Of a stretch of DNA of 55,003 bases, positions 8,408 to 16,844 are shown in pieces. The stretch's first letter is position 1. Every line of letters starts with the position of its first letter. The position numbers and the translations under genes are program-made. The DNA lies in contig JJOH01000035.1 of NCBI GenBank assembly GCA_000696115.1, forward strand, positions 1 through 55,003, in the 5' to 3' direction. Under the pieces are notes generated by a model, which saw only the letters and a program-made list of their open reading frames with translations, made no database searches and had not been told where the DNA came from. Source of the stretch: Streptomyces olindensis (lineage in GTDB: Bacteria > Actinomycetota > Actinomycetes > Streptomycetales > Streptomycetaceae).

Positions 8408-9373
8408 ATGACCATCGCCCTCTCACGGAGCTGGGAACACGCCGTCGTCACCGGCGGTGCCGGATTCGTCGGCTCCCACCTGTGCGCCGCCCTGCTGAAC
8501 GCGGGCGCGGCCGTCACCTGCGTGGACGACTTCAGCACCGGCCGCCCCGAGAACATCACGCCACTGCTCGAACGGCCAGGCTTCACACTGGTGCAGGCCA
8601 ACGTCGCCGAGGGGCTGCGGATCAAGCGCCCGCCGGACCTCGTCCTGCACTTCGCCTCCCCGGCGTCCCCGGCCGACTACCTGCGGCTGCCGCTGCACAC
8701 CATGGAGACGGGCAGCCTCGGCACCCGCAACGCCCTCGAACTCGCGCACTCCTCCCGGGCCCGCTTCGTCCTGGCCTCCACCTCCGAGGTCTACGGCGAC
8801 CCGCAGCAGAACCCCCAGGACGAGCGCTACTGGGGCAACGTCAACCCCGTGGGGCCGCGCAGCGTCTACGACGAGGCCAAGCGCTTCGGCGAGGCGCTGA
8901 CCACCGCGCACGCCGAGACCCACGGCACCGACACCTGCATCGTGCGGCTGTTCAACACCTACGGCCCCCGGATGCGCGGCCACGACGGACGGGCGGTGCC
9001 GACCTTCGTGCGGCAGGCCCTGGCCGGCGAGCCCCTCACCGTGACCGGCGACGGCCGCCAGACCCGCTCGCTGTGCTACGTCGACGACACCGTCCGCGGC
9101 ATCCTCGCAGCGGCCGCCCACGGCATGCGCGGCCCCGTGAACATCGGCAACCCCACCGAGATCACCATGCTCGACCTGGCCCGGCTGGTCGTCGAACTCG
9201 CCGGGTCCCCCTCGGAGATCCGCTTCATCGAACGCCCCGTGGACGACCCGGCCGTGCGCTGCCCGGACATCACGCTCGCCCGCGACAAGCTCGGCTGGGA
9301 ACCGCAGGTGCGCGCCGAGGAAGGGCTGCGGCGCACGATCGCCTGGTTCCGCGAGGACGGAACCGACGACTGA
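8408..9373 (+). CDS. NAD-dependent sugar epimerase/dehydratase, UDP-xylose-synthase-like
   Basis: First gene of the glycan operon. The ATG at 8408 has GGAGGAG just upstream; in-frame starts further up have no ribosome site. The 321-residue extended SDR has the NAD loop TGGAGFVGSH (15-24), an acidic strand end CVDDFSTG, STSEVYGDPQQNPQ (124-137), and catalytic Tyr154/Lys158 in PRSVYDEAKRFGEA. The block YWGNVNPVGPRS followed by YDEAKR is characteristic of UDP-glucuronate decarboxylase (UDP-xylose synthase) and close dTDP-glucose-dehydratase relatives. The likely reaction is oxidation at C4 of a nucleotide sugar, with decarboxylation or epimerisation. The exact substrate is not provable here. It acts in the cytoplasm to supply a sugar donor for the glycosyltransferases downstream. 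Confidence 0.9.
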   Translation: MTIALSRSWEHAVVTGGAGFVGSHLCAALLNAGAAVTCVDDFSTGRPENITPLLERPGFTLVQANVAEGLRIKRPPDLVLHFASPASPADYLRLPLHTMETGSLGTRNALELAHSSRARFVLASTSEVYGDPQQNPQDERYWGNVNPVGPRSVYDEAKRFGEALTTAHAETHGTDTCIVRLFNTYGPRMRGHDGRAVPTFVRQALAGEPLTVTGDGRQTRSLCYVDDTVRGILAAAAHGMRGPVNIGNPTEITMLDLARLVVELAGSPSEIRFIERPVDDPAVRCPDITLARDKLGWEPQVRAEEGLRRTIAWFREDGTDD

Positions 9374-9443
9374 CCCGGCCCGGGCCTCCCCGCGCAGCGC
9401 CTCGCCCGGTCCCGCCCCCACCGTCGAAAGGCCCGCCACCCCC

Positions 9444-11156
9444 ATGCGCATCCTCGGAATCAACGCCCTCTTCCACGATCCCGCCGCCGCCCTGGTGATC
9501 GACGGGCGGACCGTCGCCGCCGCCGAGGAGGAGCGGTTCTCCCGGCGCAAGCACGGCAAGCGGCCCCTGCCGTTCTCCGCCTGGGAACTGCCCGAGAAGG
9601 CCGCCGCCTGGTGCCTGAAGCGGGCCGGGCTGCGCCCGCAGGACCTCGACGCCGTCACCTACTCCTTCGACCCGGCGCTCGCCCGGCCCGCCGAGGACAT
9701 GGGCCTGGACGACCCCTGGGACCACCTGCGGCTCACCTACGCCCGCGAGGCGCCCGGCTTCCTGCGGACGGCCCTGCCCGGGCTCGACCCCGGCATCGTC
9801 CGCTTCGTACCGCACCACATGGCGCACGCCGCCTCCAGTGCCTTCGCCGCACCGGACGCCGGGAACTCCTCCGTCCTGGTCCTGGACGGCCGCGGCGAGC
9901 GCGCCTCCCACCTGGCCGCCCGCCGCACCGGGGACCGCCTGGAGGCCCTGCACGCCCAGGAACTCCCGCACTCGCTCGGCCTGGTCTACGAGGAACTCAC
10001 CGGACACCTCGGCTTCCTGCGCTCCTCCGACGAGTTCAAGGTGATGGCCCTCGCGTCCCACGGCAGGCCGCGCATGCTCGCCGAACTGCGCCGGCACGTG
10101 TACCCCACCGGCGACGGCGGCTTCCACGCCACCGGCGTGCCCTGGCACGAGCTGTGCGCGCCGCGCGGCCCCGACGAGCCGTGGACGCAGGACCACGCCG
10201 ACGTCGCCGCCAGCGCCCAGGCCGTGCTGGAGGAGACCCTGCTCGACCTGGTGCGCTGGCTGCACGGCCGCACCCACGACCGGGTGCTCACCCTCGCCGG
10301 CGGCGTCGCCCTCAACTGCGTCGCCAACTCCCGCATCGCCCGCGAGGGCCCCTTCGCCCGGGTGTGGGTGCAGCCCGCCGCGGGAGACGCCGGGACCGCC
10401 CTGGGCGGCGCCCTTCTGCTGTCCGCCGTGGAGGGCGACCAACCCGAACCCATGACCGGCGCCGACCTCGGCCGGGACTGGTCCGACGCGGAGCTCGGAG
10501 CCTGGCTGAAGACCGCGGCCGTCCCCTTCGAACGGCCCCCGGACATCGCCGAGACCGTCGCCCGGGCCCTCGCCGACAACGGCATCGTCGCCTGGTTCCA
10601 GGGCCGTTCCGAGTACGGCCCCCGGGCGCTCGGCCACCGCTCGCTGCTGGCCCACCCCGGGCACGCGGGCAACCTGGAACGCCTCAACGACGTCAAGGGC
10701 CGCGAGCAGTTCCGGCCCGTCGCCCCGATGGTCCTCGCCGACCGCGCCGCCGACATCTTCGACGGCCCGCTGCCCAGCCCGTACATGCTGTTCGTGCACG
10801 ACGTGGCCCCGGAGTGGCGGGAGCGGATCCCCGCCGTCGTGCACGTCGACGGCACCGCCCGCATCCAGACCGTCGACCCGGCCCGCGAACCCCTGGTCGC
10901 CCGGATGCTCGGCGCGTTCGAGCGGCTCACCGGACTGCCCGTGGTCGTCAACACCAGCCTCAACACGGCCGGCCGCCCCATGGTCGACGACCCGCGCGAC
11001 GCCCTGGAGTGCTTCGGCTCCTCACCCGTCGACCTGCTCGCCATCGGCCCGTACGCGATCCGGCGCGGCGACCTGTTCCGGACCGAGTCCGGCACCGATT
11101 CCCGTACCGCTCTCGGTACCGACTTCCGCCCCGACGCCGCCGGAGGTCCGCGATGA
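9444..11156 (+). CDS. Carbamoyltransferase, NodU/CmcH/TobZ family
   Basis: A 570-residue O-carbamoyltransferase, which moves a carbamoyl group from carbamoyl phosphate, via carbamoyl-adenylate, onto a sugar hydroxyl. Visible are the N-terminal MRILGINALFHDPAAALV strand/loop, the metal ligands HHMAH (124-128), the ASKHA-like phosphate loops (LVLDGRGERASHL, LTLAGGVALNCVANS), and the C-terminal domain with GRSEYGPRALGHRSLLA, REQFRPVAP and VVNTSLNTAGRPMVDD. Length is normal for the family. It follows the epimerase by 70 bases and overlaps the next gene by ATGA (11153-11156). The last about 20 residues are a Thr/Asp/Arg tail. In this context the acceptor is probably heptose or another residue of the glycan (inference). 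Confidence 0.93.
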   Translation: MRILGINALFHDPAAALVIDGRTVAAAEEERFSRRKHGKRPLPFSAWELPEKAAAWCLKRAGLRPQDLDAVTYSFDPALARPAEDMGLDDPWDHLRLTYAREAPGFLRTALPGLDPGIVRFVPHHMAHAASSAFAAPDAGNSSVLVLDGRGERASHLAARRTGDRLEALHAQELPHSLGLVYEELTGHLGFLRSSDEFKVMALASHGRPRMLAELRRHVYPTGDGGFHATGVPWHELCAPRGPDEPWTQDHADVAASAQAVLEETLLDLVRWLHGRTHDRVLTLAGGVALNCVANSRIAREGPFARVWVQPAAGDAGTALGGALLLSAVEGDQPEPMTGADLGRDWSDAELGAWLKTAAVPFERPPDIAETVARALADNGIVAWFQGRSEYGPRALGHRSLLAHPGHAGNLERLNDVKGREQFRPVAPMVLADRAADIFDGPLPSPYMLFVHDVAPEWRERIPAVVHVDGTARIQTVDPAREPLVARMLGAFERLTGLPVVVNTSLNTAGRPMVDDPRDALECFGSSPVDLLAIGPYAIRRGDLFRTESGTDSRTALGTDFRPDAAGGPR

Positions 11157-12226
11157 CCCGCCCCGACGCCCCCGCCGGGGACGCCGAGTACGCCGTCGTC
11201 ATCCCCACCCTCGGCCGGCCCAGCCTGCGCACCTGCCTGCACGCCCTCGCCGAGGCGAGCGGACCCGGGCCGGTCCGGGTGGTCCTCGTCGACGACCGGC
11301 CCGACCGTGCCCGTACGTTCCTCACCGCGGACGTGCCGCCGTCCCTGCGCTCGCGCACCCTCGTGGTGCCCGGCGGGGCGCGCGGACCCGCCGCCGCCCG
11401 CAACCTCGGCTGGCGGGCGGCCGGCGACGTGCCCTGGATCGTCTTCCTCGACGACGACGTCGTACCCGGCCCCACCTGGGGCGACGACCTGACCCTCGAC
11501 CTGGCCGCGGCCACCGACCGGACCGCCGGCATCACCGCCCGGATCGAGGTCCCCCTGCCCAGCGACCGCCGCCCCACCGACTGGGAGCGCAACACGGCCG
11601 GGCTCGCCACCGCCCACTGGATCACCGCCGACATGGCGTACCGACGGGCGGCGCTGGCCGCGGTCGGCGGCTTCGACGAACGCTTCCGCCGGGCCTTCCG
11701 GGAGGACGCCGACCTCGCCCTGCGCCTGCTCGACGCCGGCTGGACCCTCACCGGCGGCCGGCGCACCACCACCCACCCCGTACGGCCGGCCGGGCGCTGG
11801 ATCTCCGTCCGGCTCCAGGCCGGCAACGCCGACGACGTGCTGATGACCCGGCTGCACGGCCGCCACTGGTGGCGGCGCGCGGAGGCGTCCCGCGGGCGGC
11901 TGCCCGTGCACCTGGCGGTGACCGGAGCGGCGGTGACGGCACTCGGCTGCGCCCTGCTCGGCCGGCCCCGACCCGCCGCGGCCTGCGCCGCCGCGTGGCT
12001 GGCCGGCACCGCCGAGTTCGCCCTGGCCCGGATTCTGCCCGGACCGCGCACCCGCGACGAGGTGCTCACGATGGTCCTGACCAGCGTGCTCGTCCCGCCC
12101 GCCGCCACCTGGCACTGGCTGCGCGGGCAGCTGGCGCACCGTACGGCCCGGCCGCACACGCCTTTCGGGACGGGAGAGCCGGCACCCGCGCCCCGCCCGA
12201 AGGTCGGGGAACGGCTCCGGTCATGA
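11153..12226 (+). CDS. Family 2 glycosyltransferase with C-terminal membrane helices
   Basis: The ATG at 11153 overlaps the carbamoyltransferase stop. The 357-residue protein has a GT-A fold: strand YAVVIPTLGRPSLRTCL, VVLVDDRPD, RGPAAARNLGWRAA, and the metal/nucleotide motif IVFLDDDVVPG (DDD). The acceptor-side motif GGFDERFRRAFREDADLALR carries the ED pair. After about residue 260 two hydrophobic segments (LAVTGAAVTALGCALL and AACAAAWLAGTAEFALARIL) suggest membrane association. The C-terminus is Pro-rich. It probably transfers a sugar from a nucleotide donor to a lipid-linked or surface glycan at the inner face of the membrane. The donor is unknown. Longer upstream reading of this frame is a shadow of the carbamoyltransferase. 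Confidence 0.9.
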   Translation: MTRPDAPAGDAEYAVVIPTLGRPSLRTCLHALAEASGPGPVRVVLVDDRPDRARTFLTADVPPSLRSRTLVVPGGARGPAAARNLGWRAAGDVPWIVFLDDDVVPGPTWGDDLTLDLAAATDRTAGITARIEVPLPSDRRPTDWERNTAGLATAHWITADMAYRRAALAAVGGFDERFRRAFREDADLALRLLDAGWTLTGGRRTTTHPVRPAGRWISVRLQAGNADDVLMTRLHGRHWWRRAEASRGRLPVHLAVTGAAVTALGCALLGRPRPAAACAAAWLAGTAEFALARILPGPRTRDEVLTMVLTSVLVPPAATWHWLRGQLAHRTARPHTPFGTGEPAPAPRPKVGERLRS

Positions 12227-12831
12227 CCCGCCCCTGGCTGCTTCCCACGACACACGGGCCCGCCGACGCGCGGCCGGCCCGGCCCGGCCGCGCGCTCCCC
12301 GCGGCCGTCCTCTTCGACCGCGACGGCACCCTCGTCGCCGACGTCCCCTACAACGGGGACCCCGCGCGGGTCGCGCTCATGCCGGGCGCGCGGGAGGCCG
12401 TCGACGCCGTGCGCGCCGCCGGAGTGCCCGTCGGTGTCGTGACCAACCAGTCGGGCGTGGCCCGGGGCCTGCTGACCCGCCGCCAGGTCGAGGACGTGCG
12501 CCTGCGGGTGGAGGAACTGCTCGGGCCGTTCGCCGTCTGGGCCGTGTGCCCGCAAGGGCCGGAGGAGGGCTGCGGCTGCCGCAAACCGGCCCCCGGCCTG
12601 GTGCTGGCCGCCTGCCGCGGCCTCGCCGTGCCGCCCGAACGCACCGTCGTCATCGGCGACATCGGGGCCGACGTGGCGGCCGCCCGGGCCGCGAGGGCCC
12701 GCGGTGTCCTCGTTCCCACGGTCCTCACCCGGCCCGAGGAGATCACGGAGGCCGACGCCACGGCGTACGACCTTCGCGAGGCGGTACGCCTCGCCCTCGA
12801 CTCGGCCGTGCCGACGGGGGAGGCCCGATGA
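12223..12831 (+). CDS. gmhB: HAD-IIIA phosphatase, GmhB-like (heptose bisphosphate phosphatase)
   Basis: The start at 12223 overlaps the previous stop by ATGA. The 202-residue protein has the HAD nucleophile motif AVLFDRDGTLV (Asp32, Asp34), motif II VVTNQSGVARG, and the zinc-site-like CPQGPEEGCGCRKPAPG typical of histidinol-phosphate/GmhB phosphatases. The C-terminal VIGDIGADVAAARAA is motif III/IV. GmhB removes the 7-phosphate (or C1-adjacent equivalent) from glycero-manno-heptose 1,7-bisphosphate, the step between the kinase and adenylyl-transfer activities of HldE. Both partner enzymes lie downstream in the same operon, which supports the assignment. A first zinc-ligand His normally follows CP (CPH); here CPQ is seen, so zinc binding may be altered. 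Confidence 0.85.
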   Translation: MTRPWLLPTTHGPADARPARPGRALPAAVLFDRDGTLVADVPYNGDPARVALMPGAREAVDAVRAAGVPVGVVTNQSGVARGLLTRRQVEDVRLRVEELLGPFAVWAVCPQGPEEGCGCRKPAPGLVLAACRGLAVPPERTVVIGDIGADVAAARAARARGVLVPTVLTRPEEITEADATAYDLREAVRLALDSAVPTGEAR

Positions 12832-13895
12832 CTCCCACCCGGTTCCGCCGCCCCCGCACCCTCGTCGTCCGCCTCGACAGCGCCGGTGACGTCCTCCTGG
12901 CCGGGCCCGCCGTCCGGGCCGTCGCGGCCGGGTCCGCGCACACCGCGCTGCTGTGCGGGCCGCAGGGCGCCGCCGCGGGCCGGATGCTGCCCGGCGTGGA
13001 CGACGTGCTGACGTACGACGCCCCCTGGGTCGGGCTGGAACCGCCGCCGATCACCCGGACGGCCACCCGGCGGCTGATGGAGACGCTCACGGCAGGCCGC
13101 TTCGACCGGGCGCTCGTCCTCGTGTCGTACCACCAGAGCCCGCTGCCGGCCGCCCTGCTGCTCAAGCTCGCCGGGATCGGCTGGACCGCCGCCGACAGCG
13201 AGGACTACCCGGGCGCCCTCCTCGACCTGCGGCACCGCAGACTCCCGCACCGGCACGAGGCCCTGGCCGCCCTCGACCTGGCCCGCGCCGCGGGCTTCGC
13301 ACTGCCACCCGGCGACGACGGCGCACTCCGCGTCACCCCGCCGCCCCCCACCACCCGCCTCACCGGACCCGAGCCGTACGTCGTCGTGCACCCCGGCGCC
13401 GCCGTGCCCGCGCGGGCGTGGAGCCCCGGGCGGGCCGCCCGGGCCGTGGCCGCGCTGTCCGCCGAGGGCTACCGGGTCGTCGTCACCGGTGGCCGCGCCG
13501 AGCGGGAGCTGACCGCCCGGGTCGCCGGCCGGCACGCGCTGGACCTCGGCGGCGCCACCGACCTGCCGCAGCTCGCCGGAGTCCTGGCCGGAGCGCGGGT
13601 CGTGGTGGCCGGGAACACCGGCCCGGCGCACCTCGCCGCCGCCGTCGGCACACCCGTCGTCAGCCTCTTCGCACCGGTCGTGCCGGCCGAACGCTGGGCC
13701 CCCTACGGCGTCCCGCACCTCCTGCTCGGCGACCCGCACGCCGCGTGCGCGGACACCAGGGCACGCCACTGCCCGGTCCCCGGACACCCCTGCCTCGACG
13801 CGATCGGCGACGCCGAGGTGCTCGCGGCCGTGGCGGCCCTCACGGACGACCGCGCGGACCAGGGAGAACACACGGAGCGAGGAGCGACCGTATGA
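12828..13895 (+). CDS. Family 9 (heptosyltransferase-like) glycosyltransferase
   Basis: A 355-residue GT-B protein starting at the ATGA overlap 12828. N-terminal RTLVVRLDSAGDVLLAGPAV is the GT9 acceptor-side signature. The C-terminal half has YVVVHPGAAVPARAWSP, RVVVTGGRAERELTARV and VVVAGNTGPAHLAAAVGTPVVSLFAPV, which matches the ADP-heptose-binding GNDTGPMHLA region of WaaC/WaaF/RfaF enzymes. It most likely transfers heptose from ADP-heptose to a growing glycan in the cytoplasm. Its neighbours, GmhB-like upstream and GmhA and HldE downstream, make that donor. There is no signal peptide. GT9 enzymes in Gram-positives are poorly characterised, so the acceptor is unknown. Confidence 0.9.
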   Translation: MTPTRFRRPRTLVVRLDSAGDVLLAGPAVRAVAAGSAHTALLCGPQGAAAGRMLPGVDDVLTYDAPWVGLEPPPITRTATRRLMETLTAGRFDRALVLVSYHQSPLPAALLLKLAGIGWTAADSEDYPGALLDLRHRRLPHRHEALAALDLARAAGFALPPGDDGALRVTPPPPTTRLTGPEPYVVVHPGAAVPARAWSPGRAARAVAALSAEGYRVVVTGGRAERELTARVAGRHALDLGGATDLPQLAGVLAGARVVVAGNTGPAHLAAAVGTPVVSLFAPVVPAERWAPYGVPHLLLGDPHAACADTRARHCPVPGHPCLDAIGDAEVLAAVAALTDDRADQGEHTERGATV

Positions 13896-14857
13896 ACATC
13901 CTGCTGTGGCATGTGCACGGCTCCTGGACGACCGCGTTCGTCCAGGGCCCGCACACCTACCTCGTCCCCGTCACCCCGGGCCGCGACCCGGACGGCCTCG
14001 GACGGGCCCGCACCTTCCTCTGGCCCGCCTCGGTGCGCGAGGCCACCCCCGAGCAACTTCGCGACACGCCCGTCGACCTGGTGCTGCTGCAACGCCCGCA
14101 CGAGATCGAGCTGGCCGAGCGGTGGCTCGGCGGGCGGCGCCCCGGCCGCGACGTGCCCGCGCTGTACCTGGAGCACAACGCGCCCGACGGCGCCGTACCG
14201 GACACCCGCCACCCGTGCGCCGACCGCACCGATCTGACGATCGTGCACGTCACCCACTTCAACCGGCTCTTCTGGGACTGCGGCACCACCCGCACCGAGG
14301 TCGTCGAGCACGGCATCGTCGACCCGGGCCACCACTACACCGGCCGGCTCGCCCGCGCCGCCGTCGTCGTCAACGAACCCGTGCGGCGCGCCCGGTACAC
14401 CGGCACGGACCTGCTGCCCGCCCTGGCGGAGGCGGTGCCGCTCGACGTGTTCGGCATGGGCACCGAAGGCCTGGCCGGACACCTCGGCCTGCCGCCCGAC
14501 CGGTGCCGCACCGCCGACCTGGCCCAGAGCGACCTGCACACGGCCCTCGCCGAACGCCGCATGTACCTGCACCCGGTGCGCTGGACCTCCCTCGGCCTGT
14601 CCCTGCTGGAGGCGATGCACCTCGGCCTGCCCGTGCTGGCGCTCGCGACCACCGGCGCCGTCGAGGCCGTACCGCCCGGCGCGGGCACCCTCTCCACCCG
14701 CCCCGACGTCCTGGCCCGCGCCGCCCGCCGCTACCTCCACGAACCCGAGGCCGCGGCCGAGGACGGCGCCCGGGCCCGGCAGGCGGCCCTCGAACGCTAC
14801 GGGCTCAAGCGCTTCCTGGCCGACTGGGAGCGCCTGATCACGGAGGTGTGCTCATGA
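13892..14857 (+). CDS. GT4-type glycosyltransferase
   Basis: The start at 13892 overlaps the preceding stop by ATGA. The 321-residue product has a short N-terminal Rossmann-like half (NILLWHVHGSWTTAFVQG; DLVLLQRPHEIELAERWLGG; YLEHNAPDGAVP) and a C-terminal donor half ending in MYLHPVRWTSLGLSLLEAMHLGLPVLALATTGAVEAVP. The latter is the GT-B family 4 nucleotide-sugar site, with the conserved Glu in LLEAMHLG. It is shorter than most GT4 enzymes (350-420), mainly because the N-terminal domain is compact. It is soluble. The sugar donor is not predictable. Overlaps on both sides place it in the same translationally coupled operon. Confidence 0.87.
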   Translation: MNILLWHVHGSWTTAFVQGPHTYLVPVTPGRDPDGLGRARTFLWPASVREATPEQLRDTPVDLVLLQRPHEIELAERWLGGRRPGRDVPALYLEHNAPDGAVPDTRHPCADRTDLTIVHVTHFNRLFWDCGTTRTEVVEHGIVDPGHHYTGRLARAAVVVNEPVRRARYTGTDLLPALAEAVPLDVFGMGTEGLAGHLGLPPDRCRTADLAQSDLHTALAERRMYLHPVRWTSLGLSLLEAMHLGLPVLALATTGAVEAVPPGAGTLSTRPDVLARAARRYLHEPEAAAEDGARARQAALERYGLKRFLADWERLITEVCS

Positions 14858-16131
14858 CCCCGTCCCTCAGCCCCTTCCCCGCCGGGCCGCTCGGCGGCGA
14901 CCCCCTCGACCCGGGCGTCCTGGCGATCGCCCTCGTCTCGGAGCACGCGAGCCCCCTCGCCGCGCTCGGCGGGGTCGACGCGGGCGGACAGAACGTCCAC
15001 GTCGCCTGCCTCGCCGGCGCCCTCGCCGACCGCGGCCACCGCGTCACCGTCTACACCCGCCGCGACACCTCCGACCTGCCCTGCCGGGTGGAGCTGCGCG
15101 ACGGCGTCGAGGTGCACCACGTGCCCGCCGGGCCGGCCGAGCCGCTCCCCAAGGACGCGCTCCTGCCGCACATGGGCGAGTTCGGCCGCTACCTGGCCCG
15201 CAGCTGGCGCACCCGGGCCCCCGACCTCGTGCACTCGCACTACTGGATGTCGGGCCTGGCCGCGCTGCGCGCCACCCGCGAGCGGGGCCTGCCCCTGCTG
15301 CACACCTACCACGCCCTCGGCACGGTGAAGAAGCGGCACCAGCGGCTCGCCGACACCAGCCCGCCGGAACGGATCCCCGGCGAGACCGAGATCGGCCTGG
15401 GCTGCGACCGCGTCATCGCCACCTGCCGCGACGAGGCCGTCGAACTGGCCCGCATGGGCATACCCCCGCACAAGGTCGGCATCGTCCCGTGCGGCGTCGA
15501 CACCGACCGGTTCACCCCCAAGGGCCCGGCCGCGCCCCGCGGACCGCTCCCGCACCGGCTGCTCCAGCTGGGCCGGCTCGTACCGCGCAAGGGCGCCGCC
15601 GTCACCGTCGCCGCGCTGGCCCGGCTGCCCGGCACCGAACTGCTCGTGGTCGGCGGACCGCCCGCCGACCGGCTCGACGACGACCCGGAGGTCCGCCGGC
15701 TGCGCGGCATCGCCCGGGACGCCGGCGTCGCCGACCGGGTCCGCTTCACCGGCGCCGTGCCCAGCGAGGAGGTGCCCGCGCTGCTGCGCTCCGCCGACGT
15801 GGTGGTCTGCCCCGCCGACTACGAGCCCTTCGGCATCGTGCCGCTGGAGGCCATGGCCTGCGGCGTGCCCGTGGTGGCCAGCGCGGTCGGCGGGCAGCTC
15901 GACACCGTCGCCGACCCGGGCACCGGACGGCTGGTGCCGCCCCGCGACCCCGAGGCCCTGGCCCGTGCCGTCGCCGGACTGCTCGCCGACCCGGCGGCCC
16001 GCGCGGCCTGCGGGGCGGCCGGGCGCCGCCGCGTCCTCAGCCGGTACGGCTGGGGCCAGGTCGCCGCCGCCACCGAGGCGGCCTACTGCGAGGTCCTCGA
16101 CGCCGAGCCCGCCGCGACCGGCGCCGGCTGA
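14854..16131 (+). CDS. GT4 glycosyltransferase, MshA/sucrose-synthase-like
   Basis: A 425-residue GT-B protein. The N-terminus has VSEHASPLAALGGVDAGGQN, the glycine-rich loop of MshA- and sucrose-phosphate-synthase-like enzymes. Middle motifs are VHSHYWMSGLAALRA, the linker KVGIVPCGVDTDRFTP, RLLQLGRLVPRKG and VRFTGAVPSEEVPALL. The EX7E motif is EPFGIVPLE, followed by AMACGVPVVASAVGGQLDTV. It should retain the anomeric configuration of the donor. The ATGA overlap with the previous gene is at 14854. A 77-base gap follows before gmhA. Function in mycothiol synthesis is unlikely because the context is a surface-glycan operon, so I read it as a glycan glycosyltransferase (inference). Confidence 0.9.
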   Translation: MTPSLSPFPAGPLGGDPLDPGVLAIALVSEHASPLAALGGVDAGGQNVHVACLAGALADRGHRVTVYTRRDTSDLPCRVELRDGVEVHHVPAGPAEPLPKDALLPHMGEFGRYLARSWRTRAPDLVHSHYWMSGLAALRATRERGLPLLHTYHALGTVKKRHQRLADTSPPERIPGETEIGLGCDRVIATCRDEAVELARMGIPPHKVGIVPCGVDTDRFTPKGPAAPRGPLPHRLLQLGRLVPRKGAAVTVAALARLPGTELLVVGGPPADRLDDDPEVRRLRGIARDAGVADRVRFTGAVPSEEVPALLRSADVVVCPADYEPFGIVPLEAMACGVPVVASAVGGQLDTVADPGTGRLVPPRDPEALARAVAGLLADPAARAACGAAGRRRVLSRYGWGQVAAATEAAYCEVLDAEPAATGAG

Positions 16132-16208
16132 ACCGGCCCGCGCCCCGCCCAGAGCCCCGAAGGAGGTGTGGGCCCGCCGCCACCCCCGCGGCGGTACGCC
16201 CGATCCGC

Positions 16209-16844
16209 ATGGACGAACTCCCCGCACACCCCGCCCTCGACGCCGCCCGAGCACACTGCGAGTCGCTGGAGGAGGCCCTCGGCCGGTTCCGCCGGCACGG
16301 CCTGGACCGGATCGCCGACTGGGGCGGCCGGCTCGCCGACGTCCTCTCCGGCGGCGGCCGGCTGCTCGCCGCGGGCAACGGCGGAAGCGCCGCCCAGGCC
16401 CAGCACCTCACCGCCGAGCTGGTCGGCCGCTATCGCCGGGAGCGTCGCGCCTACTCCGCGCTCGCCCTGCACGCCGAGACGTCCAGCGTGACCGCCATCG
16501 GCAACGACTACGGCTTCGACCACGTCTACGCCCGCCAGGTCACCGCCCACGGCCGCCCCGGCGACATCCTGATGCTGCTGTCCACCTCCGGCCGCAGCGC
16601 CAACCTCATCGCCGCGGCCGTCACCGCCCGGCAGGCCGGGCTGCGCGTGTGGGCGCTCACCGGACGCGGCCCGAATCCCCTGGCGGAAGCCGCCCACGAG
16701 GCCCTGTGCGTCGACGCGGACAGCACCGCCACCGTCCAGGAGACCCATCTCGTCGCCGTCCACCTGCTCTGCGAGTGCTTCGACACGGCCGTGTCCACGC
16801 CCCTCGCACGCCGTACGGTCCTCACCCACGGGAGCACGCCATGA
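16209..16844 (+). CDS. gmhA: D-sedoheptulose 7-phosphate isomerase (SIS domain)
   Basis: GmhA converts sedoheptulose 7-phosphate to D-glycero-D-manno-heptose 7-phosphate, the first committed step of nucleotide-heptose synthesis. The 211-residue SIS protein shows LLAAGNGGSAAQAQHLTAEL (phosphate loop and catalytic Glu), VTAIGNDYGFDHVYARQV, ILMLLSTSGRSANLIAA and the catalytic His in QETHLVAVHLLCECFD, all diagnostic of GmhA rather than other SIS isomerases. The first credible start is the ATG at 16209. Oddly, the strong AAGGAGGTG ribosome-like sequence sits about 40 bases upstream (16160-16168), with no usable in-frame start next to it. The gene overlaps hldE by ATGA at 16841. Confidence 0.93.
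   Translation: MDELPAHPALDAARAHCESLEEALGRFRRHGLDRIADWGGRLADVLSGGGRLLAAGNGGSAAQAQHLTAELVGRYRRERRAYSALALHAETSSVTAIGNDYGFDHVYARQVTAHGRPGDILMLLSTSGRSANLIAAAVTARQAGLRVWALTGRGPNPLAEAAHEALCVDADSTATVQETHLVAVHLLCECFDTAVSTPLARRTVLTHGSTP

Noticed and set aside
9611..11152. Upstream extension of the family 2 glycosyltransferase frame
   Set aside because: This part lies within the carbamoyltransferase gene, is Arg/Pro-rich, and the true start at 11153 overlaps its stop in the operon pattern.
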